From: Spiroplasma taiwanense CT-1
GTDB lineage: Bacteria; Bacillota_I; Bacilli_A; Mycoplasmatales; Mycoplasmataceae
Assembly (NCBI RefSeq): GCF_000439435.1
Contig: NC_021846.1
Coordinates: forward strand, 682,001 to 746,000
DNA: 64,000 nt
Reading direction: 5' to 3'
This document shows positions 52,118 to 62,021 of the stretch, in pieces. The notes beneath the pieces were generated by a model. It saw nothing but the letters and a program-made list of their open reading frames with translations. It made no database searches and was not told the origin of the DNA. A program made the translations under genes and the position numbers. Position 1 is the stretch's first letter. Each line of letters starts with the position of its first letter.

Positions 52118-52421
52118 TATCTATTTAGTTATTATTGGTAAAATAAATAATTTATAAAAAATTTTAAATAGTTCATTAATTTTATGAGAAAACTTATATT
52201 ACAAATTAATGTTAAAGTCACTTAGAAAATATATGGTATTTAAATTTTTTTGAAACATTTTTTTATCTCGTCATGTACTCAATCAAATAGTGAAACTTTA
52301 AATATAATTAAAATTATCAACTATAATATTAAGTTATTATATTAAAAAATATTTTAATTATGAACTTGATTTAGTAATTTTCTAAAATAATTTTTATTTG
52401 TATCAATATACTTAATTAAAC
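52118..52421. other. Spacer downstream of the CRISPR locus
   Basis: AT-rich, no open frame of note. I looked for direct repeats of CRISPR size with regular spacing and found none. Confidence 0.5.
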
Positions 52422-52526
52422 TTAAATAGCCACACTTTTTGCATCTTCATAAAGTTTTTTAACTTTAATTTCTTTATTATCTTCTAACATAACATAATCG
52501 TCCATTGAGTAACTGTTTATATTCAT
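52422..52526 (-). CDS. Very small reading frame, 34 residues
   Basis: ATG at 52526 gives MNINSYSMDDYVMLEDN... to TAA. It is acidic then basic, with no ribosome site of note. It may be a leftover of a longer gene. Confidence 0.25.
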   Translation of the reverse strand: MNINSYSMDDYVMLEDNKEIKVKKLYEDAKSVAI

Positions 52527-52555
52527 AATTTTATATACAAAAAAAGTAGAATAAG

Positions 52556-52912
52556 CTATTTTATTTCCTTGAGGAGTAAAAAAGGTTGATTAAAAAAATC
52601 ATCAAGTATTTCTTCATTTTTATAATTAACTTTTATAATATAAAATTTTGATTTAACCTCTTTTAAAATATTTAAAGCAACTAATACATCAATATATTGT
52701 CTTATTGCACTTCTACTTACATACTCTTTATTTGAAGGAGTGATATTGCTTTTATTAGAAGATAAAAAATACTTATCAGTAGTTGAATAATTTGAAATTA
52801 ATACCTCATCTCCAATGTTTAAATTGCATTCATACATTTTAAATCTAAATTTTTCAATTATTCCACAAATATCAGTTCCTATATTTCAAAATTTATGCTT
52901 ATTAGTATTCAT
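52556..52912 (-). CDS. Unrecognised protein with a winged-helix-like segment
   Basis: The 118-residue frame has a polar N-terminus (KHKFWNIGTDICGIIEKF) and a segment SRSAIRQYIDVLVALNILKEV that looks like a DNA-binding winged helix. It occupies the position where cas2 would be expected but shows no Cas2 fold signature. Its ATG overlaps the end of the cas1 remnant. It may be the N-terminal part of a restriction-type protein or a remnant. I cannot name it. Confidence 0.4.
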
Positions 52913-53264
52913 ATATATCAATTGCCAATCTTTTACTTAAATATTCTGTTCTTTGCTCTACTTCATCAAAATTTCAAACTTTTGCATTTAAAATTGTTTT
53001 TTTAGAAGCTATTGAATAATTCTCATAAATTATTGGATTTCCTTTATCTTCAAGTAAAATTTCCTTTTTTCTTGTAAAAGACCTATAGTCTGCTAATTTT
53101 ACAAGTAATCTTGAGGTAACAACAGATTTTAAGTTTTCAAATAATACAACGTTTAAATCTTCAATAGGAATTTTATAATTTTGCTCAACAGTTGATATGA
53201 CAATATTATTTAAAAATAAACTAACTTTTTGTCCATCTTTAATTACAAGAATTTTTCAAGACAT
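52902..53264 (-). pseudogene. cas1: Truncated cas1 joined to foreign sequence
   Basis: The first 59 residues are type II Cas1: MSWKILVIKDGQKVSLFLNN, then IPIEDLNVVLFENL and TSRLLVKLADY, the small N-terminal beta domain. After that the Cas1 catalytic helical domain is absent. Instead RSFTRKKEILLEDKG... AKVWNFDEVEQRTEYLSKRL follows in the same frame to TAA; this tail has the W...E.R...L pattern of the C-terminal end of DUF1524/GmrSD-type HNH proteins (weak). So Cas1 lost about 230 residues by a deletion fusing it to another gene's 3' end. Integration of new spacers is impossible. Confidence 0.75.
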
Positions 53265-53276
53265 ATATCTTTGCAT

Positions 53277-53371
53277 AAAAAAAAAGAAACTAGGTTTCTC
53301 AGTTCCGGCATAAAACCTTATATATGATAGTCCTGTAAAATTATGTAGTAGAACAGTATTTCATATATAAA
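53277..53371 (-). ncRNA. tracrRNA
   Basis: On the minus strand the segment contains ATAAGGTTTTATGCCG, which matches the nexus of Streptococcus CRISPR1-type tracrRNAs (AAGGCTTCATGCCG). Before it lies a presumed anti-repeat ending ACAGGACTATCATAT. After it comes a hairpin AGAAACCTAGTTTCT with nine T, a proper Rho-independent end. A perfect TATAAT on the minus strand (53378-53383) lies just upstream. It sits between cas9 and the cas1 remnant, as in several type II loci. Intactness of this RNA contrasts with the broken proteins. Confidence 0.85.
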
Positions 53372-53378
53372 GTTATTA

Positions 53379-56300
53379 TTATATATAAATTAAAATTATT
53401 CTTTTTTCTATTTTTTTATTTATATATTTAAACTCTAATTTATCCCCATCATTTGTTGAACCAACTATTATATAGTTTACAAGTTTCTGTTGATAATCAA
53501 ATTCAAATTCATCGTATTTTGAAATATTAAATTTAAAAATATAGTCATTTGTAATTTTTCTTTCTTCTAAAATATTCTTATATTTTTCAGAATTTCTATC
53601 TAATATATTATTATTATTAAATTTTAATACTTTTATGTTTAATTCCACAACTTTATATCTATTTAATTTTTCACTATAATAGATGTCTCAACCTATTTTT
53701 TCCAAACTTGTATGAAAAATAATTTTATTATTTTTTACTTTTTCAAATTTATGTATAATTTCATGATATCTTTCATTTTTTGACTTATCTAAATATCTTA
53801 AATTTTTTATTAATGGCGGGTTTTTTTCTATTGATTGTTTGCAAATAAGTTGTCTTTCTACATATCTAAAATAACTAAATAGATTTTTAATTTTTATCAT
53901 TTTATTTTTGTCATCTTTATACTCTTTATTATAATAAGTATCAAAAATATTCTTCAAATAATTAAAAGTTTTTGGATCAGATTTTTTAATAAATAAATCA
54001 TAGTCATTAGTATTAAATAAATCATTTAATAGTTTAACTTGAAAATCATCAAATATATTCACTTTTAAAGTTTTTCTTAACTCTCCATTAATTTTTTTAC
54101 CTATATAAATAGTTTCATTAAATAATTGATTATTATTTGTCTTTATATTTTTCTTTGTGAAAACATAATTAAAATTTTCAATTTCTCTTTTAATATTAAA
54201 ACTATTATTTTCAAGCTCCCTAATATTATCAATTTTTTCTCCTTCTAAATGAAAAGTATCATTTTCAACATTATCTAAAATTGAACCAATAGTTTCGTTG
54301 GAATTAATTTTTATTAATTGTGATAATGCAATTACAACAGCATCTTTTGCATGATGAGAGTAATCATCTCTATTTTTTTGAGGTAATTCAAATATTTTAT
54401 TTCTTAAAAAACTTGTAAATTGACCGTTTATAGTTTTGATTTTTCAAGGTTTATTTAATTCTCTTTTAAAAAATTTTAAATAATTTTTTACTCCCATCAT
54501 TGCGTATCTAGTGTCATTTAAATTTCTTGAAATAAACTGCATTTGTTCTTTAATTGAAGTAAAATCTGATGTATTTACTAGATTTAAAAATTTTCTATAT
54601 CCATATTTACCAAAACGTTTTGAATTTATATATAAATCAATTGCAGCTATTTTAAATTCTTCAAAATTTCTTCCAATTTTTCTAAAATATTGATATGGAG
54701 TTAATTGTTTTTTTTCTTGATTTTCTTCTCTTAAAACTAAAACCTTATTTGTTTTAGAATCATCAAAACTAATTGATAATGAGATTATATGATCAACTTC
54801 ACAATAATTTGGATCTGTTTTTAATCTTGTAATGTCAATTGTTTTTCCAGAATAAGCACATTTTCCTTATTGTTCTGATAATAATAAAAACTTTTCTTTC
54901 ATTTTAAAGTTTAATTTATTTTCATCCAATGAATAATCATTTGAAAGTTTTTTAACTAAATCAACATTTTGTCTTTGTATTTTTGAAATGAATTGTTTTT
55001 TTTCTGCAGAATTTTTTTTTGCCATTTCTATTACTATATCTTTAATTTCAAAATCCTTAAAGTGTCTTTCTAATTCTTTAATTATTTTTAAAGATTCTAT
55101 TAAAGCTCTTTTAACAACTGGAGAAATATACATTTCATTAATTTTTTCTCTAAGAATTGGAATTGTTTTAAAATTAGTTAAATCAACTTTTAATTTATAA
55201 TCTGGTTTTATTTTTAATTTTGCTAATGCTTCCATATGATTTAAATTATCATGAAACATTTCTTCAATTAATTTACTCATTGTTTTTTTAGAAAGTGCAT
55301 GTGTACCTGTTAAAGAAATAACTGCCAATTTTTCACAAGTTTCTTTATCAAAAAAATCAAAATTCAATTCTTCAAGCTTTAAACTTTTATCTTCTATTGA
55401 TTGATATTTAGTTAAAATATCAACAATTTTATCAATTTTATCAATATTTTCCAAACAAATGAAATCAATAGATTTATTATTTTTAACAAGAATGGAGCGC
55501 ATTTTATTTGCACTCTCAAATACAGTAAAAATTGATTCATTTGAATTGGGTTTTAATCTATAACCTGTTATATTTTTTTCATTTATTTTTAAATATTTAG
55601 CAATTTTTTTTAAAGTTATATTTTCTGCTTTTTCTTTTTGATTTATAAGTGTTAAATTAATTAAATCTTTTTTATTTTCATATGTTAACTGGTTTCTATC
55701 TCCATTTATACTTAAATTATTTAAGTCATTTAAAATATTAAAAAGATAAGAAGTTAAACTATGTTTTGGAGCCCTTTGTTCTTTGCTATCATATGTATCT
55801 TTTCCAGCAAATCTATCAAAAAATTCCTCTTGATTTTTTCAACCATATTTACTTGGATTTAATAAATTTTTGTCTTTTGGTCCAGGACCATCATAATATT
55901 CTCTTTTTCTATTAAATAATTTTAAATAGTCCTTTTTAAAATCAAGATTTATTAATTTATTTTCAATTTGAGCATCTAAAATTAGATTAATTTCTTTAAC
56001 ATATCATTCATGATTTATTAAACTTTTTTCATTGTTTATTTCTCTAAACTTGTTATTTTCTTCTTTTAATTCAAATTGAATATCAACAGGTAATTTAAAT
56101 TCACTTGATGTTTCTAATTCTTCTTGCGAAATATTTTTAAGTTCACTTAAATCTTCTCTATAATTAAAAGAACCACGATGTTTAATATAATTAAATAAAA
56201 TAATCAACAATTGTTCTAATTCTATTTTAGAATTTATTGCTTTTTTTCTTAATTCTAATAAATCAAAATTAAAATCTAATTCATAAAAATCATTTTCTTT

Positions 56301-56536
56301 TTGTAGAAAATTATACTTAACAAATAAATTTATTAAATCCTGCTTTCATGTAATTTTTCTTCTTAAATTCCTTCTTCTTCCTCTTTGTTCTCTTCTTTTT
56401 GACGCAATTTTATCGCTTAAATTAGCCTCGTCAAATAATCTGCTTCCTGCTTTTAAAATTTTTCTAGATCACATTCAATAACTGCTCAACCAACAGAAGC
56501 AATTCCAATATCTAAACCTATATTTATTTTTTTCAT
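53379..56536 (-). pseudogene. cas9: Cas9 (about 1,050 residues), frameshift plus in-frame TAA
   Basis: All nuclease parts are visible: RuvC-I INIGLDIGIASVGWAVIE, the arginine bridge helix KRREQRGRRRNLRRK, RuvC-II DIVIEMAKKNS, an HNH domain with NYCEVDHIISLSISFDDSKT and NKVLVLREENQ, and RuvC-III DYSHHAKDAVVIAL. The small size is typical of type II-C or short II-A enzymes. Two lesions: a one-base shift near 56455-56465, right after RuvC-I, and TAA at 54867-54869 just before the HNH (SEQ*GKCAYSG). Between them the frame is clean for over 500 codons. The second lesion is a true nonsense codon. AAAGG precedes ATG 56536. Confidence 0.92.
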
Positions 56537-56642
56537 AAAACATACCTTTCACTTATTACTTTCATTTTGATTATAAATTATTTCAAAGATTAGTTAATAT
56601 AATTTTTAATGTTAAAATTATATTAACTTAATAAATTTAAAG

Positions 56643-56708
56643 CACTTATATAAACTAACATATTGGGTTAGTGTTTCTACCTCTTAACCAATTAAGAGAC
56701 TATAAGTT
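56643..56708 (+). promoter_or_regulatory. Purine riboswitch aptamer, guanine type
   Basis: P1 ACTTATA / TATAAGT, P2 CTAAC/GTTAG with loop ATATTGG, J2/3 GTTTCTACC, P3 CTCTT/AAGAG with loop AACCAAT, J3/1 ACTAT. C at the ligand position predicts guanine. It precedes the deaminase gene by about 90 bases. Confidence 0.9.
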
Positions 56709-56712
56709 TTTT

Positions 56713-56746
56713 TAGTCAAATTAAAGAAATTTATTTAATTTTTTTT
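56713..56746 (+). terminator. Expression-platform terminator
   Basis: AAATTAAA / TTTAATTT (56718-56741) with eight T. GACTA in the aptamer (56698-56702) can instead pair with TAGTC (56713-56717), linking aptamer folding to this region. The stem is all A/U, hence weak. Confidence 0.55.
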
Positions 56747-56798
56747 AGTGTTTTATATATTAAGGGTTTTAATAAAGCACGAAAAAAATAAAGAATAA

Positions 56799-57817
56799 AT
56801 GAATAAAACTAATTTAGAAAATCTAATGAAATTTGAAATGCATGTTCATATTGAAGGTACAATTTATCCTGAATTTCTAATTCAAAAAGCTAAAGAAAAT
56901 AATATAAAAATTGATTTTGATACACCCCAAGAGTACTATGAGGATTATAAAACTAGAAATACCTTGCAAAAATTTTTAATGGCATATTATGGTAATATGA
57001 GAGTCCTTTGCAATGAAAAAGATTTTTTTGATTTAGCTTTTGAACATGCTAGAAGAAGTTCTTTACAAAATGTAAAGTATTCAGAAGTATTTTTTGATCC
57101 TCAACCCCATTTATATAGAGTAATAAAATTTGATGATATTGTAAATGGGTTATATAAAGGTTTTCAAGAAGCTGAAAAAAACTAAATTTTAAAGCACAAT
57201 TAATTATGTTTTTTTTAAAAGATTTACCAGAAGATAATGCAGAACAAGTATTAGAACTAGCAAGAAAAGCAATTGGAGAAAATAAAATAATTGGAATTGA
57301 TTCTAGTGAATCACCAAACTGAGTACAAAGATTTCAAAAAGTTGTTTTAAAAGCAAGGCTTTTAGGATTAAAAATAGTTACCCATTGTCAAGAAAATACA
57401 ACAGATCAATCAGGAGGTGAAGTATTACACTTTTTACAACCAAATAGAATTGATCATGGTTATTTTATGCATGAAGACCAAAAAATTCTAGAAAAAATAA
57501 AAAATGATAATATTCATATTACAATGTGCCCTTTTTGAAGCACAAGAGGAAGTAAATTTCCTAATAAAAAGGATTATCCAATAAAAAAATACTTAGATTT
57601 TGGATTATCAATAAATATAAATTCAGATTACCCAGCATATCATGGGGCCACAATTAATGAAGGTCTCATATATGTTCAAGATATGTGAAATTTAACTAAA
57701 AAAGAATAAAAAAAAATTACAATATACTCAATTAATGCAACATTTCTAAAAAAAGAAGAAAAACAAAAATATTTAAATGAAGTTGAAGATTATTTTGCTA
57801 ATTTCTGAATTGATTAA
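56799..57817 (+). pseudogene. Adenosine/adenine deaminase, frameshift and TAA
   Basis: The protein belongs to the adenosine deaminase superfamily: MHVHIEGT holds the first two zinc His residues, IVTHCQENT the third, PNRIDHGYFM the next conserved HG, and INSDYPAYHGA the metal Asp near the end. The PAYHG-type ending is closer to adenine deaminases (Ade) than to adenosine deaminase (DDP). The frame shifts in an A7 run at 57175-57181, and TAA at 57707-57709 truncates the last 35 residues. The rebuilt length is about 338. It lies behind a guanine-type riboswitch, so purine status would control it. The gene is probably dead. Confidence 0.8.
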
Positions 57818-57861
57818 AAAAAAATACTTATATATTAATATAAGTATTTTTTTATTTTTTT
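57816..57861. terminator. Bidirectional intrinsic terminator
   Basis: AAAAATACTTATAT / ATATAAGTATTTTT hairpin with long T run, between converging genes. Confidence 0.9.
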
Positions 57862-57895
57862 AACTCAGCACTCATAATTAAAATATCTCGTTATT

Positions 57896-59058
57896 TTACA
57901 AAAATACAATTAGTGAAAGACTTAACATAAATAAAGCCCCAATTAATAATGGAACTGATGTTCTTTTAACTAGTTGAAATGGAGAAATTTTTATCTTTTG
58001 AGAAACAATAATTATTACTGAAAAAACTGGTGACATTCCTCTAAAAATGTTTCCAGCCATTTGTAATGGAATCATTGCAGCAATTGTACTTATCCCTGCA
58101 GCTTGTGCATACCTTTTCAAAACTCAGGAGTTAAATCAATTGATTTTCTTATACTTTTCATTCTTATCGATTGACAAATAATTGCAATTATAAAACTTAT
58201 AAAAGTTACAAGTTCTACTGAAAGTTTTAATTTTCCATTAAAAGCACTAACACTTATAATAAATGAAATAATTACTAAAATTATTGAAAGTAATGGAAGA
58301 ATAGTATAGGTTGTTTTAAATAATTTACCCCCCTCAATTAAAGGAACATCTAAATATTAATCTTCAAATTTCATTTTTCTATTTCTTTTTAAATCTCTTT
58401 TATCACAAAATAATTGCCAAAATAAATGACCAAAAGTCATTAGCAAAATTGTTGGTAAAGAAATAATAGCATGATATTTAAGAACATATTGAGTAACTGA
58501 TATACCCATTTCTTCTGCAATAATAACATTATCACTTCCTAAAGGTGTTGGCATTATTGTTGCGGTTGTTGCAATAACTGCAGCTGCCGATAATGGAGAT
58601 ATTCCTGTTTTTACCAAAACTGGAAATAAAGTAGCCATTAAAATTAAAGCTAATGTTGCAGATGATGGTATTGCAAGAGAAAGTAAGTGTTCAAAAAGAA
58701 ATACAAACGGTATCAAAAGATACTTCTTTTTAATTTTAAGTAAGGGTTTTGTTAAAACATTAATTACAACTTCATTTGCTTGAATTGTGCTCATAAAAAA
58801 ACTATATCCGCCAAGTAGCAAAATTATAAACCCAGCTCCTGAAACCCCTTTTATAAAACTTTGTTTTACAACTTCTATAGGATAAAAAGCATTAAGTGGT
58901 TTTTCAATTTTCACTCTTCTTATAATCATTGCACATATACTTAATAAAATTCCAATTGTAAATAAAACTATAATAGTGTTAATTTTTTTAATTAAGAAAA
59001 AAATTAACGAACAAATTGCAAAAAAACCAAAGATATACATGAATATATCTGCTAACAT
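57896..59058 (-). pseudogene. DcuC-family carrier, nonsense and frameshift
   Basis: About ten hydrophobic segments and the DcuC-type pattern (FIKGVSGAGFIILLLGGYSF, LAIPSSATLALILMATLFPV, TIMPTPLGSDNVIIAE) identify the C4-dicarboxylate anaerobic carrier family. TAA at 58357-58359 interrupts after RKMKFED; the same frame then resumes YLDVPLIEGGKLFK. A one-base shift near 58100-58125 moves to the last part (AQAAGISTIAAMIPLQ). Some family members carry substrates other than dicarboxylates. Being two bases downstream of a nucleoside hydrolase, a nucleoside or base substrate is possible (inference). Confidence 0.7.
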
Positions 59059-59060
59059 AA

Positions 59061-59977
59061 TTAATTTAGATTAATTAATTTTTCAACAATTAAGTTATTA
59101 AACTTAATTTCATCTAAATCAACTGCAACATTTATATTTGGTTCTTGCTTCAAGTAATTTTTGAAATCAATATAAGTAGTTCCTGCAGAAATACTATTTT
59201 GTGTATCTACACTAACATAGTATTTTTGAATTTTAAAAATAAATGGATTTAAAAGAAAAATAATAGAAAGTGAATCATACATTTTTAATCCTGTCTCAAA
59301 ACTTTCCCCTCTATATTTTTTAAATAAAGAATAAAAAACTTCTCCAAATTTATTGGAAAGTTTTATTTTTTCAATATCATCTTTTTTAATTAGGGCCTTT
59401 AAGCCTAGGTCCATTGGAAATAAAATTATTTCAATTTTTGATTCTAAAACTATTTTTAAAGCTTCTGGGTCAAAAGCAGCATTAAATTCAGAATATATTC
59501 CTTTATTTTCTCTTCCAAAACTACCACACAGCATTAAAATTTTTTTAATCTTATTTTTTACTTTTGGAAATAATGTTAATAACATTGCAATATTTGTTAA
59601 TGAAGCTAAAGTCACTAATATAATTTCTTCAAGAGCCATTATTTTATTGTAAAGTTCAAAAACTGCATGATTTTTTAATAACATATTATTAGAAGGTTTT
59701 TAAAATCATAGCCATCTAATTCTGTATTGCCATGAATATCATAAGCATAAACAGGACTTCTTAAAATAGGTTTATAACAACCTTTTGAAACCTCTATATT
59801 TGCATTAAATAAAGTAATTATTTTTAATGCATTTTCAGTAACTAAATCAATATTTGCATTTCGTGCAACTGTGGAAATTAACTTAATATCAAATTTTTCT
59901 TGGTTGATTGCAATTGCCAAAGCAACAGTATCATCAATACCTGGATCAGTATCGATAATAATCGGTATTTTATCCAT
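59061..59977 (-). pseudogene. iunH: Inosine-uridine nucleoside hydrolase, frameshifted
   Basis: The enzyme splits ribonucleosides into base and ribose. IIIDTDPGIDDTVALAIA (Asp cluster at residues 9-16) chelates Ca2+ and is diagnostic. SPVYAYDIHGNTELDG contains the conserved HG(N). A one-base shift near 59685-59705 separates this from the rest (MALEEIILVTLASLTNIAML and a C-terminal YVSVDTQNSISAGTTYIDF with the typical ...D). Rebuilt length about 304. A purine riboswitch with terminator lies just upstream. It pairs with the DcuC-type carrier. Confidence 0.85.
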
Positions 59978-60008
59978 TTTTTTTCCTTAAAAGTCCTAAT
60001 AAAAAACT

Positions 60009-60035
60009 TGAAAAAAAAATGGTTAAAAAAACCAT
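60009..60035 (-). terminator. Riboswitch expression-platform terminator
   Basis: ATGGTT / AACCAT (60019-60035) with a 5-nt loop and eight T on the minus strand, immediately after the aptamer and before the nucleoside hydrolase. Confidence 0.8.
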
Positions 60036-60105
60036 AAAACTTATAGACTTCTGATAGGTCAAAAGGTAGAAACACCAACCCAATATGTTGACTTATACAA
60101 GTTTT
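60036..60105 (-). promoter_or_regulatory. Purine riboswitch aptamer, variant J3/1
   Basis: P1 is a perfect 10-bp pairing AAAACTTGTA / TATAAGTTTT. P2 TCAAC/GTTGG-type stem closes ATATTGG. J2/3 is GTTTCTACC. P3 CTTTTG / CAGAAG closes ACCTAT. J3/1 reads TCTAT: the ligand-pairing C is kept but the preceding residue is U where A is usual. It is followed directly by its terminator, so ligand binding should switch the gene off. Confidence 0.88.
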
Positions 60106-60360
60106 TATTAAGATATTTTTATAATAACATACAGATTAAATTGTATAAAATATTACTTATTTTTTATATAACTCAATTAAATGTTCTGCAATTTCTAAAA
60201 TAATAAATCTGATATACCTTTGTCAATTTATAAATTCATTACAATAATTGAATTAATTTTAAAACAAGGAAAATTTTTCAAAAGTTAAAAATATAAAATT
60301 TAATTTTGTTTCAATTTCTATATTTATATATAAATCCATTATTTTATTTCTAATATTCAG
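60106..60360. other. Spacer with a possible gene remnant
   Basis: AT-rich. On the minus strand about 60160-60215 a short frame ends FIILEIAEHLIELYKK before TAA, which looks like the C-terminal helix of a lost gene. Nothing else recognised. Confidence 0.35.
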
Positions 60361-60401
60361 TAAATAAAAAACACACAAAGTTTGTGTGTTTTTTATTTAT
60401 C
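60361..60401. terminator. Bidirectional intrinsic terminator
   Basis: AAATAAAAAACACACAAA / TTTGTGTGTTTTTTATTT hairpin after the ROK kinase stop. Confidence 0.9.
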
Positions 60402-60406
60402 TAAAC

Positions 60407-61263
60407 TTATAACTCACAACAACCAATTAGTGTTGAGTCATCAAGTTCCTTTGCAAATTCAAATTTAGTTTTATAACTTATATCAGAGGTTACTTCCAAT
60501 ACTTTATTAAAAATTGCATTAAATCAATCTTGATTATTCATAGCAACACTTCCCCCAATTACAATTATTTCTGGATTTAAGAAATAGATTGCTGTTGAGA
60601 ATAGACTGATTAACTCTATTTCCATTGTAATAAAATAATCACTAACTATTGAATTTTTTCTTGTTTTAAAAATTTCAAAAGCTTCTTTTGCATTTTCCAC
60701 TTTTACACCAAGTTCTTGTAGTCTTTTGGCAATATTTTTTCCACTTGCCAAGTATTCAAATCCACTTTTTGATGGTTCTATTGTGCTTATTTTTGGTAAA
60801 GCGTTTGCAATTTCACATGCTTTACCAGTAAAACCATTAAAAATTTTTCCTTCATTTATAAAACCAGCTCCTATTCTTGTTGAAACTGTAAAATATAATA
60901 GTGATTCAATAACTTTTCTTATAGAAAATTGACCTAATGCTGCAACATTTGCGTTATTATTAAATTTTATTTCCTTATTTAAAAAGATTTTTTTAAATTC
61001 TTCTACTAAATTTTTACCATTTCAAGCTGGCAAATTTGGAGTATTTATAATTTCTCCTGTTTTTAAGTTAAGTGGTCCAGGACAAGCCAAACCTATGAAA
61101 TCAAAATCCATTTTTCAAAAGTCCACTATAGTTTTAATTTTTTTAAGTTAAAATCAAAATCATTTGGATTTGTTTCAAAAGTCTCTTTGGAGAAAATTTT
61201 TTTATCTTCGATAATCGCAATCCTAATTGATGCCCCACCGATATCTACTGCTAATTTTTTCAT
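60407..61263 (-). pseudogene. ROK-family sugar kinase, frameshift in a T7 run
   Basis: ROK kinases phosphorylate glucose, fructose, allose or N-acetylated sugars. The N-terminal KKLAVDIGGASIRIAII binds phosphate. FDFIGLACPGPLNLKTG and NNANVAALG (with the base near the active site) are conserved; TRIGAGFINEGKIFNG replaces the usual GTGIG(G)G(I/L) loop. The family's Cys-rich zinc site is not evident, so it may be a zinc-less member. The frame shifts at 61138-61144 (T7, A7 on the coding strand). Rebuilt length about 286. It is the last gene after a methyltransferase and a FGGY kinase. Confidence 0.75.
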
Positions 61264-61281
61264 TTAATTACCCTTGATTTT

Positions 61282-62012
61282 CTATTTTTTATAAACGAAT
61301 GTAATTGTTTTTACACTCGTATTTATTTTACTACCATAATTTAGTAAAATATTTTGCTTTTTGTAACGAATTTTAGTCAAAATTTGTGAAAACTCCTCAA
61401 CTCCATATCAATTTAGTCTAAATTCTTGTTTTTCAACTAATTTATTATCAATAAAATAACCTATTTCATTAATAGTATACTGTTCAACTCAATTTATTAG
61501 TTTTGCATAATTTTTTATTTCTATAAACTGATTATTAATAGTATATGAATTTGTATACTCTGACCCAACATTAAAATCTGTTGGCAAAATTAAATCAATT
61601 ACTAATTTACCATTTTTTTAAAGATTTATAAAAATTTTTAAGTATTTGTGTTAATTCATCTCTTGTTTCAATTAAATTAAAAGTTGCATTCGGAATAATT
61701 ATATATTCAAAATAATTTTCTCTTTCAAAATTAATTAAGTCCTGATTTAATAATTCACAATCTAAATTATTTTCTTTTAATTTTTTTTACATAATTTGAT
61801 CATTTGTTTAGATTTATCTATACCAATAACATCAATTTTATATTTTAATAACGGAATCAACATTCTTCCGTTACCAACTCCAGCTTCAAGCACTTTTCCT
61901 TCAATTGGAATTAATAATTCTTTATAAAATTGAATGTCTCCATCAATTGAAGTACCTGGAGGTTTGTATAATCATAAATTAAACTACTTATTTCTTTATA
62001 TAAATTTTTCAT
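61282..62012 (-). pseudogene. SAM-dependent methyltransferase, about three frameshifts
   Basis: Motif I KVLEAGVGNGRMLIPLL and the acid VIGIDKSKQM that binds the SAM ribose define a class I methyltransferase. IIIPNATFNLIE fits motif IV. The C-terminal half looks like the small-molecule UbiE/Tam type. Shifts occur near 61965, in an A8 run near 61785 and in a T7 run near 61615. Rebuilt length about 243. GAGG precedes ATG 62012, which overlaps the upstream gene's end region. Substrate unknown. Confidence 0.65.
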
Positions 62013-62021
62013 ATTACCTCA

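Noticed and set aside
53340-53371. Possible CRISPR repeat unit near cas9 (segment with GTAGTAGAACAG)
   Set aside because: It occurs only once and is explained as the tracrRNA anti-repeat; no spaced copies found in the window.
1495-60105. 2'-deoxyguanosine riboswitches as known from Mesoplasma florum
   Set aside because: All three aptamers have the canonical GTTTCTAC J2/3 core, not the altered core of the 2'-dG class.
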